Assembly: GCA_000277445.1 (NCBI GenBank)
Contig: AJWJ01000036.1
Coordinates: 1-64,000, forward strand
From: Polysphondylium violaceum
Taxonomy: Eukaryota > Evosea > Eumycetozoa > Dictyosteliales > Dictyosteliaceae
DNA: 64,000 nt
Direction: 5' to 3'
The translations under genes were made by a program, and so were the position numbers. Shown here piece by piece: positions 55,801 through 64,000 of the stretch; the stretch's first letter is position 1; each line of letters opens with the position of its first letter. The notes under the pieces were generated by a model that ran no database searches, was not told the DNA's origin, and was given only the letters and a program-made list of their open reading frames with translations.

Positions 55801-57608
55801 CCCAAATCATTGTCTATCTTCGTTTGTTGTTGATTCTCTCTTTTGACAATTTAATCTATGCTCAACAATATCTCCCCGAGTTGTTGTTTATCATCTGTAC
55901 ATTGTTTTCCATTGGTAATGTCAATGTTCGTATCACCACCCATGGTCTATTGATCAACACTGTGCACTCTCTCTACACTACACTTGTGTCGAACGAAAGC
56001 AAGCTACAAGGTCTTCCATTCATGTTGTCTGAATTTGGTCAACCATCGTTTAAATTGTTGTTTGGCATTGGTGGTGCTTACTTGAATACCGATTTCACGA
56101 CCCCCGATCCAACATCCAAAGAGTTGGAAAAGATGTCTATTACCAATGTTGATCCAGTGGTCAGCAGTATTATGCAAGTACTCAATATTTGTTCGCCCAA
56201 CAATCAAGCCTTTGGCACCACTTTTTGGCACTCTAGATGGCTTAGTTTTACCACCATCTCTGCATTGAAACTCAACCCACCCATCCAAGCTCGTTCCTTT
56301 ATCACCTTGGGTATCATTGCTCGTTCTGCCAACTATGTCTCTGACGAATTGTTTGAAAATATCCTCCGTGTGCTCAAAAATGTTGTCACATCCACTCCCA
56401 AACAAATCATCACTGAATACAATGATCTCATTGTTGGTATCTTGTCTTGTTTGACAAAGTTGTTTGAGTATCTCCCAGCCAACTCTAAATATCTCACCAG
56501 TTTATTCTGGGTGGCCACCACATTTATTCAAATCTATGACCCAAGAATCTTTACTGCCGCCATCTCATTCTTGGAGGTTATGCTCAAAGTATTGGATCGT
56601 GCCGACTGTTTCAAAGAGTCTGTGTCTAAAACCTTTTTACAAGCTCGTGAGCCATACAACACTATTCTCAGTAAATTGGATGCCATCACTGGCATTTCGT
56701 TTGACTCTAATTTCTCGTTTGCTATTGCATCACATTTATTAAAGGGTCTCAAATATCCTTCAACCAAGACCACCACATCTCGTCTCTTGGCCACTTTCCT
56801 CAGTATCACTGCCAAGCGTTCCAACGGATCACCCAATCTCGGCTATCTTGCTGCATTATTGACCACCGAAGGAGAGTTGAGCAATTTGGACCAAATCATC
56901 AATCTTGCCAACAATGAAGGTGCTGCCAACAATCGTTCACCCCTTCAAGTGCTCTTTAACGAACACATGGTGCCCGACGCCGACCACGCCTCCCTATTGT
57001 TTACATTCCTCGTCACCATTTTGGCCCACACTGATCGTGAACACGAACAATTGTTTATCTATGAGGCCTTGAAGGAAGGTATCCAATTTATGCCCAAAGC
57101 TTTTCCAGTCATTTACAAAACCTTTATTCCCAAGCTCTCCAATGTCATTAGTACCTCGCAAATTGAGAAAATGATGCAAGCCTCTCTCTCCATCATGGAG
57201 TTTATGTTTAGTATGGAAAAAGCCAATGCTCAACCATTGGGTCTTCAATTGGCCGGCAGTAATAATACTTCACCATCAATCAGCAACAACTCTGCAACAC
57301 CATTGTCAATGTCAAATAGCTCTGTATCATCTCTATCAAACGCTGCCTCACAACCAACCAATGGTTCGCCCGCCTCATCCACCTATAGTATTACTCATCT
57401 AAAGAAACTTGGTTTCCAAGGTCTCCCCGATTGTGGCTCTGGCTTCAATAGACCCTCTGTCCAAGTGTTGAACGAATCAATTCTCAAGGCCTTGGGTGAA
57501 TTGTTAAATACAATTTTATTCAATACCTCAAATAGTAATGGTAGTACCATTACAAACACTCCAAATGGTACTGCTACTCATTCTGTTAGTGTAAACAAAC
57601 AACAATAA
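49379..57608 (+). CDS. nfaA: Neurofibromin (RasGAP with Sec14-PH region)
   Basis: Five exons (49379-49450, 49551-49709, 49816-49917, 49993-50043, 50106-57608), all in phase 0, give 2628 aa. The four small exons add the N terminus (MMSSPTAEYEEKLISDL; YNENTLVHLSAGKLMIVANG). The central RasGAP domain has the arginine-finger region LFRRNSVATKML (about 1232) and FLRFICPAIVSPE (about 1344). A Sec14/CRAL-TRIO region follows (KHPVFYYIARRFEG, about 1545) with its PH-like partner, then helical repeats and a Ser/Asn-rich tail. Neurofibromin turns off Ras; in D. discoideum NF1 limits macropinocytic cup size, and its loss allowed growth in liquid medium. The gene here is intact. Intron 3 holds an AAT array. 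Confidence 0.95.
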
Positions 57609-58641
57609 AGTATCATGATTATTATTATTTTTTAATTTATTCTTATAATTGAAACAATGTTTTTTGGTATGAAAGTGTGGGAAAAAAAAAGATATTTTTG
57701 AATCACATGTGATAGGATATTTATAGAATGTGTGTAAAAAGGTCTTAAAAAGTAATCAAAATGGAGAAAATGACACACATCAATCAACATCTTCTATTTG
57801 GAATCTATTATAGAACTAAAGATATCGCCCCATTTATTGCGAACTGTGCGGGAAAAACATTTTAAAAAAAATTTTAAAAAAAAACATTTTTTAAAAAAAA
57901 AAAAATAATGAAAAGAAATCAATGTGGTGTTTGTTATTTGTATTTTATGACAAAACAAACAAAGGTGACATCTAGATAGATATTGTTTTGTTTATTATTC
58001 CTCCGAGATCACTTAAACACTTATATATTACTTATTAATGTAACTCTTTATTTATACATATAGACAATATACCCCTTTTAAAAAAATTGTTGCTCTATTT
58101 TGTCATTTTATTTATTCATTATTATAATAGAGATATACATTGCTTGTATGGATTTGTATGAGGTATGTAGTCAATTCATTGTTTTGTATTTATAGTATCG
58201 ATTATTATTTTTGTAAAAACTTTAGTTTACAATTTTTTATTCAACACACACTAAAGAAAAGAAATAATAATAATAATGTACAATGACTGTAATACAAGCA
58301 TACTAATTCTATTGTCATATGATAAATATAGATCTCTAAAGAGGATCTAAATATACTTCCAAAAAAGGGTATCTACACGAAAGTTTTTTGCATAAAAAAA
58401 AAACGTGCGCAAAAAAAAAAAACTATATTGCTAGGTCCAAAAAAAAAGTAGCATCAAAAAAATCGTCATTTAATATATATAGAAAGTAATCTTTGATCGG
58501 AAAGAAGGTGTGTGTCTTTTCCTTTTGTTGTTCTTTTCCTCATCATATCTCACACACTTATTTATATACACCAAACACACCAGACACACACAAAATACAC
58601 ACACACATAATATATATTTATATATTATCATATAAACAAAA
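57609..58641. other. Intergenic region
   Basis: AT-rich with A runs and CACA-rich leader before the FUSC-type gene. A 34-codon open frame from an ATG at 57761 (MEKMTHINQHLLFGIYYRTK and onward, ending 57865) is less AT-rich than its surroundings but too short to call. Confidence 0.5.
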
Positions 58642-61600
58642 ATGAATTCAACAATGAATTATCCACAGACGAAAAACAAAATAACGATACATAATTATTT
58701 TGGATTAAAAAACAAGGTGGCGCTAAAGATGGCGTTTACGGTGGTGATTGGAGGGGCTTTTGCATTGCTGCCACTTGGATTCGACCAAAATATTATGATT
58801 ATTATACCAGTGTTTTGCATTATTGTCGCATGTAATATCTCGTCCTATAGTAGTATGGTGGCGGGAGGTGTTGTTATGTATTCGACATGGATTGCAGGGT
58901 TGTATATATTTTGTGTTTATCATGCCACCAAAAATTATCCTTGGATTGCGTTTATATTGAATGCAATATTTTGTTTCATCATTGTGTCGCTGTCACCGGG
59001 CAAACGATGGTTTAATGCGCTGTCTGTGAAAAAGATCTTGTTGGATATCATCATTGTACTCTATTTCTCACCGCCCAACACAAACAAGAATAGATATATC
59101 TTGGAGAACATCATTGGTGCAGCACTGATTGATGCCTCTATTTTCATTGGCTCGTCTTTGTTTCCTACCCTCGCCTCCAGGTTGTTTATCAAAAAGACGA
59201 TTAAATCACTCCACTCGACAAGAGAGTTTTTCAAAGGTGTTGGACTGCAGTTGGAGAAAAAGATGAGTAGAGAAGACACGGTGCCCAAGAATAGTTCATT
59301 TGCGTTCCCATTGTATTATTATAACCCCAACGAAGACAACGATGCAGAGAATGTCGATGAAAGTGAATTACTCAGCAACACAACTAGTTTAGAGGAACAG
59401 ATTGAAAGGGATCTTAGAGAAAATCAATTAAAGCAAACAATGAGATATCAACACGACAAAGATATCTTGCAACAGTCTACAGAGATTGTTTCTGTTGTGC
59501 CACACATCGACCTACCTCCACCCACTCTGTTACCAGTAGCCTCACCCTACCAAGAACAATACACTCCACAATCTGAACCAATTACTTCTTCACAGCCACA
59601 ACCACAGCTTCAACCACCCACATCAATATCACAACCAGTCACACCACCTATAGATTCACTCATTCTTCCATTGACTAGATCAACAATGATTGAAAAGGAA
59701 AACAATGATCAAGTGCATACAATTACACCAATGAAAATAGAGAGTCCCCAATCTGTTAGATTCAAAGAAGAGACCATTATCGGAGAAGAAGAGAAATCAT
59801 CTATTAGATCATCACCACTCCCAGCAACAACAGGTGGTTATTTAAAAAAGGAACAAGAAAAAGTATCATTGTTTGGTAGAATTAAAAGAGTGTTGTCTGT
59901 GCAAGATCCACCAGCACCCAACGAAAGTGAGCTTTATCACTTGCAAATTAAAATTCAAAATCAAATGGTTCGTCTCACCACTCTATTGGCAGAATCTAAA
60001 CAAGAGAGATGGAATGCAAGTTTAATTGATTCATTTAATCAGTTACTTACCCTATTGGTAATGTCACTTAAACAATTGTTATCCATTAAACATTCAGTGA
60101 GTGCAGGATTTAGTAAAATGGCCAGTAATGAACTCTTGATCCCCATGGCACCATTTATAGAATGTCTTGTTGAAGAAGTACATCTTCAAATGGGTCTAAT
60201 GATTGATATTCTCAAAGGTAAAAGAGGTATAAATGATTTTGATGACATTCTTGATATTTCATTACAAAAACTTTCAAATTCAATTCCAAATAATAATAAT
60301 GAAATTATAATTCCAAATAATAATCATAATAATGATAATAATAATGATAGTAATAATAACGATGAAAATAATAATAATAATAGTAATGATGATGAACAGT
60401 CAAGTGGAGCAAATAATGATAACGAGGATAATAATTTACCAAAAATTCAAGTTGAAAGATCAATTTTATTTAAATCATTTGAAGAAACAGATGAGCTTAT
60501 TGATAAACTTAAAAACTTTTATAAATCTTTGGTTCAAGAATATCAAAAACGTGATTTCCCAACATTACACGAATCTGAAATATCCAAACTTCATTTCTTT
60601 ATCTTTGGTATTATTGCATTCGCTCAACAACAAAGAAACGTGGCTGAGATTGTCATTCAAATTAAAAAGAAATCACGTACTCAATTTATTTTATTTGAAC
60701 TACTTCAGCACGGTCTCACCCTCATCCTCTTTAGTTTTCCATTGTATTTTTGGAAGAGATTAAAAAAGCTTGCCAAATATGTTTCATCCAAAGGTGGTCA
60801 TCTCGATAACCCAGACATCATGGTGCCTCCCTCAGACTCGCCCATCGCTTCCACCAGTTTGGAAAAGGAGTTCTTTTTAAAATCATTTTTTGTGGCCCTT
60901 AAAAACTATTTGTACTTGACATTCTTTGCCAATAGAAAGTGGACGTATCCTCTACAATTGACCATTGGTTTCACTTCAGTCACTGTGGCTTTTTATTATT
61001 TTGATGGTATTACTCATGGTAGATTTGTGGTTCGCGGTGTATGGACTTGTGCTACAGTTGTGTTGGTCATGTCTCCCTCGATGGGTGCCACACTGACAAG
61101 AGGATTCCATCGGATCATTGGTACTATTGTCGGTGCTTTTGTAGGGTTTTTAATTTCTTTGCTCTGTAGTGTTATTCCCAGTCCCGCCAATGCCATTGTC
61201 ATCATTATAACTACATTTATTTGGATTTACACAGAATCATTTATTCAACAAGATCCCAGACTTAGCTATGCGGGTGCGGTGGCTGGTTTGACATTCATCC
61301 TCACAGTCTATGGTCAATATTATACCAGAGATTTTGATTACATGTATGCAGTACTTAGAGCATTCCATATTGTGTTGGGTGTCATTTGGGTGATTGTCAT
61401 CTCTCGTCTTATATTCCCATTCTATACCTACAAAGCCACTCGTGTCAAGATCTTCAACACTGTTGCTCAAATGGGTGACATTTTCATTAAAATTGTCAAA
61501 CTTGGTCTTCAAATGAAAGATGATACAGAGGATCCCCACGAACACAATATATTTGACTATGGCGATCAGTATCAAATTCAAGAGTATAGAGCCAATAAAA

Positions 61601-62148
61601 AGAAATCAATCATTGCCTCGCTTAGACCCATTAGAGTGGGATTGGATTCAATGAAGGTTGCCCTCTATGACGTTACATCAGAGTTGATTTTGTCGCCCAA
61701 AAAAGCACACAAATACACTATGCTCGTCAATGAATTGTCAAATGGTCTCACAAGACTCGTGGCTTTGGAAACATCTTTTGATTGCTACTTTAGCGAGAAT
61801 TTGATAAAGGCTATGAAGCCAATCAATGATCCTTTGAATCAATTATTTATGGAATTGGATAAATCTAAAAAAGACATTGATTGTCTACTCAATGACAGAG
61901 TGATTAGATATCGAATGAACTCTGCAAGCAAAATTGTCGACATTTTGAAATCATTTAGTGAAAGTTTTCAATTGGTCAGAAGTGATTTACTCAAGCGAAA
62001 GATGCTCTCTGATCTTCATCCAGAAATGATTCAATTTGGTTCTGGAATGTATTGTATTCATGATTTTATGAAACATCATTTAATCGTTTTAAATAGTCTC
62101 TCTCTCATTAAACATGAAAAAGTTTTAAATTATCAGGTCATTAGATAA
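58642..62148 (+). CDS. FUSC/ALMT-like multi-pass membrane protein, 1168 aa
   Basis: A single exon. Two membrane blocks, each of about six helices: residues 25-185 (MAFTVVIGGAFALLPLGF, IPVFCIIVACNISSYSS) and about 765-935 (YPLQLTIGFTSVTVAFYYF, RGVWTCATVVLVMSPSMGAT, RGFHRIIGTIVGAFVGFLI). The RxxGTxxGA-type element in the second block is typical of the fusaric-acid-resistance/FUSC superfamily, which includes plant ALMT anion channels and yeast Pho88-like relatives. Between the blocks is a long cytosolic stretch with Pro/Gln-rich and Asn/Asp-rich disorder and helical segments; the last 230 residues are a soluble helical domain. Likely an organic anion transporter or channel, substrate unknown. 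Vacuole or plasma membrane location cannot be told. Confidence 0.78.
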   Translation: MNSTMNYPQTKNKITIHNYFGLKNKVALKMAFTVVIGGAFALLPLGFDQNIMIIIPVFCIIVACNISSYSSMVAGGVVMYSTWIAGLYIFCVYHATKNYPWIAFILNAIFCFIIVSLSPGKRWFNALSVKKILLDIIIVLYFSPPNTNKNRYILENIIGAALIDASIFIGSSLFPTLASRLFIKKTIKSLHSTREFFKGVGLQLEKKMSREDTVPKNSSFAFPLYYYNPNEDNDAENVDESELLSNTTSLEEQIERDLRENQLKQTMRYQHDKDILQQSTEIVSVVPHIDLPPPTLLPVASPYQEQYTPQSEPITSSQPQPQLQPPTSISQPVTPPIDSLILPLTRSTMIEKENNDQVHTITPMKIESPQSVRFKEETIIGEEEKSSIRSSPLPATTGGYLKKEQEKVSLFGRIKRVLSVQDPPAPNESELYHLQIKIQNQMVRLTTLLAESKQERWNASLIDSFNQLLTLLVMSLKQLLSIKHSVSAGFSKMASNELLIPMAPFIECLVEEVHLQMGLMIDILKGKRGINDFDDILDISLQKLSNSIPNNNNEIIIPNNNHNNDNNNDSNNNDENNNNNSNDDEQSSGANNDNEDNNLPKIQVERSILFKSFEETDELIDKLKNFYKSLVQEYQKRDFPTLHESEISKLHFFIFGIIAFAQQQRNVAEIVIQIKKKSRTQFILFELLQHGLTLILFSFPLYFWKRLKKLAKYVSSKGGHLDNPDIMVPPSDSPIASTSLEKEFFLKSFFVALKNYLYLTFFANRKWTYPLQLTIGFTSVTVAFYYFDGITHGRFVVRGVWTCATVVLVMSPSMGATLTRGFHRIIGTIVGAFVGFLISLLCSVIPSPANAIVIIITTFIWIYTESFIQQDPRLSYAGAVAGLTFILTVYGQYYTRDFDYMYAVLRAFHIVLGVIWVIVISRLIFPFYTYKATRVKIFNTVAQMGDIFIKIVKLGLQMKDDTEDPHEHNIFDYGDQYQIQEYRANKKKSIIASLRPIRVGLDSMKVALYDVTSELILSPKKAHKYTMLVNELSNGLTRLVALETSFDCYFSENLIKAMKPINDPLNQLFMELDKSKKDIDCLLNDRVIRYRMNSASKIVDILKSFSESFQLVRSDLLKRKMLSDLHPEMIQFGSGMYCIHDFMKHHLIVLNSLSLIKHEKVLNYQVIR

Positions 62149-62773
62149 TTATTATTGGTAGTAGTAGTAGTACTAAACCATTTTAAAAAATAAAATATAA
62201 ATTTATTTATCTTTAACACACCATTCAATTAATAAAGTAATTAATTAATTCTACTTTTAAAAAAGATCAAATTGAATCAACACACACATTATTTAAAGAG
62301 TTGTGGTGAATGGATGTGTGTTGGTTTTTCTGTTGTGGGTGTATCGTGTGATATTTTGTAAAATTCATCTTTTACCACATATGATTAATAAAATATTGAC
62401 CACAACATATCTGATTCTGAATTTGTGTCAACAAATAAAAAAGAGAAAAGAGAATTCCATATTCTTTTTCAAACTCTTGTGTATTCTTTTCAATATGATT
62501 CTATACCCCTCATTAAACTCTGGTTGACAACATATCTATTTTTAATAGATACCATTCTATTTAAAATACTAATTACTATCAATGTTGATATTACCCCATT
62601 ATAACATTGCATTATCAATCTAAAGATGGGATCATTTGTGTGTGAAAAAATGATGAGATATTTGGTATTTAATTTTAAATTTCCTATTTAAACAAAGAAA
62701 AAATTTAAATATTAATCATTAATTAAAAAACTAATTATCTAAAATATTATTTATTTTTAAAAAAACTTTAAAA
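62149..62773. other. Intergenic region with orphan open frame
   Basis: AT-rich 3' flank of the FUSC-type gene. 62392-62604 is open for 70 codons without an ATG and looks protein-like (see findings). Confidence 0.45.
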
Positions 62774-63010
62774 ATGTTATTTAGTAAGTTTTTGGTGTTG
62801 ATCATCATTTTTATCAATCCATTAATATTAACAATTTTTTTCTTTTTACAATTAGAATCCATTGCTTTCTCTTTAAACTCTTTAAATAAAATGAATAATA
62901 ATAAGTTGTCTATCAAAGCCCAATCATCTTCAATGGAGCTAAATCAAAATCAAGTAAACTTGAACACTAGAAAAGCCTATTATTTCAGTCAACCATTTTA
63001 TTGGTGTTAA
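62774..63010 (+). CDS. Small secreted-type protein, 78 aa
   Basis: The ATG at 62774 follows a run of A (AAAAATG) in AT-rich DNA. The N terminus (MLFSKFLVLIIIFINPLILT, then IFFFLQLESIAF) is a strong signal peptide or signal anchor. The rest is polar, and the last third is GC-richer than the flanks (KAQSSSMELNQNQVNLNT), ending in an aromatic YFSQPFYWC with a single terminal Cys. I do not recognise the family; dictyostelids have many such short secreted or membrane peptides. No intron is needed. Confidence 0.5.
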   Translation: MLFSKFLVLIIIFINPLILTIFFFLQLESIAFSLNSLNKMNNNKLSIKAQSSSMELNQNQVNLNTRKAYYFSQPFYWC

Positions 63011-63347
63011 AATCAAAAAAACCTAAAAATTATTTAAATCAAAATCATTGTTGTATAAAAATAAATGTATTATAATTATTATTATTTATTATTCTATCAA
63101 AACAGTATTTTTTTCTGTATTTGAGATACAAAAATAATAATTAACCATATGGGAATGGAATGAGAAAAAATATGAAAAATGCTAATCCCAATTTTTTTTA
63201 TTTTTTTTTAAAAATTTTTCTGAGATTGGGATTTATGATATTTTCTCAAAAAAAAAATTAATATAAAAACAAAAAAAAAATTTTTGATTAGTTTTTTATA
63301 AATAGATATAACTAACGAATTGACAGACTGTTATATTTATTGTAAAA
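63011..63347. other. Intergenic region
   Basis: AATAAA-type signals and long A/T runs; nothing recognised. Confidence 0.6.
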
Positions 63348-64000
63348 ATGAATTTATATATTTATGATTTTGATGGTACACTTTTCAAATCACCAGAACC
63401 AAATCCATCATTATGGCATACAAGTTTATTAGGAAAAATTAATGGTATGCCACAAGAAAATGGTTTGGGTTGGTTCCAAGAGACTATGACTTTGGATGAG
63501 CCTTATGTCCCATCTAATCCTTCAAGAGAAGAATGGTTTAACGAAAATGTTTTAAGCGACGCTTTAAAACATATTCAAGATGAAAATAATATTGTTTGTA
63601 TGTGTTTTATCTAAATACTGGTAGTAATAATAGTATTAACCTAATAATAATTAACAATATAATATAGGCTTGCTTACAGGTAGAACAGAGTTATATAGAG
63701 ATATTATAAATAGAATATTAAAGAGTGTAAATTTAAATTTCCATCATGTTGGTTTAAAACCAATCAACATACCAAATGTAGCAAGAGAGTCAACAATGGA
63801 TTTTAAAAAGAAGTTTATTTTGAATCTCTTAAATGAAGAGTACAAAAACAAGATAAAGACTGTTACAATCTATGAAGATAGACCTAAACACGTTGAAGCA
63901 TTTACAAAGTTTTTAGAGGGTCTAAAGCAACTTAGCAAGTTTCATATTGAATATATTCAAGATGGTTCAAAATATTTGGCTCATGATTTAGAGACTGATT
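63348..64000 (+). CDS. HAD-fold hydrolase, HAD_SAK type, partial (cut by window end)
   Basis: Exons 63348-63597 and 63668 onward; the gene continues past 64000. The start MNLYIYDFDGTLFKSPEPNP carries the HAD nucleophile motif DxDGT(L/V), followed by SLWHTSLLG and GLGWFQETMTLDEPY. After the junction comes VCLLTGRTELYRDIINRIL (HAD motif 2, Thr in LLTGR), HVGLKP, a Lys-containing FKKKFILNLL and the acidic motif TIYEDRPKHVEAF. This order is that of the family called Swiss-Army-Knife RNA repair-like (HAD_SAK), found in fungi and protists, with a presumed phosphatase role on nucleic acid ends. Substrate is not established. Confidence 0.8.

Noticed and set aside
51593-57248. Many 60-176-codon frames on both strands
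   Set aside because: They overlap the well-supported neurofibromin frame, whose C-ending codon bias opens the other frames.
57761-57865. 34-codon frame beginning MEKMTHINQHLLFG
   Set aside because: Protein-like but very short, with no splice sites or recognised relatives.

Overview
This is a piece of nuclear chromosome from a dictyostelid social amoeba. The signs are extreme A+T richness between genes, short AT-rich GTA..AG introns, Asn and Gln tracts written with AAT and CAA codons, and dictyostelid-type proteins: a PKA regulatory subunit without a dimerisation domain, a neurofibromin, and a protein joining CARMIL and RhoGAP domains. The species cannot be fixed from sequence alone; spacing and codon use look unlike D. 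discoideum itself. I recognised no tRNA, rRNA, CRISPR array or intact mobile element.

Layout. 0-2.75 kb is a poor region: one hypothetical gene, a diverged repeat and broken coding fragments. 2.9-24.5 kb is dense: PIN4 parvulin and mitochondrial ATM1 transporter (both -), a one-helix membrane protein and a coiled-coil protein (+), a three-RRM CELF-like protein (-), a Wee1/Myt1-type kinase (+), CARMIL-GAP (-), a tiny Gly/Trp-rich protein (+), a TTI2-like protein and pseudouridine synthase PUS7 (-), then a broken gene. 26-37 kb holds an MFS-type transporter, EMG1, a PRL phosphatase, PPP4R2 (-), a PTEN-family phosphatase and an amidohydrolase. 37-49 kb holds AP-3 delta, a bacterial-type small protein (-), PKA-R, SNRNP27 (-), a small novel gene (-), an LYR protein and CCT5. 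49-64 kb holds neurofibromin, a FUSC-type membrane protein, a small secreted-type protein and the start of a HAD-family gene cut by the window end.

Most genes are unrelated housekeeping loci. Several, however, belong to the Ras/PIP3/actin circuitry of these amoebae (neurofibromin, PTEN-family phosphatase, CARMIL-GAP, PKA-R). Three phosphatase-related genes (PRL, PPP4R2, PTEN-like) lie side by side at 30-34.7 kb, and two rRNA/tRNA pseudouridine enzymes (PUS7, EMG1) lie a few kb apart.

Many real proteins are split by introns, so simple open frames misstate their ends. I assembled splice junctions by hand for 20 genes; each spliced total divides by three and restores the expected family sequence where the family is known. 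The most informative repairs are a 40-nt last exon that gives the PRL phosphatase its CaaX box, two 5' exons that give CARMIL-GAP its N-terminal PH-like domain, four 5' exons of neurofibromin, and a five-exon PPP4R2.
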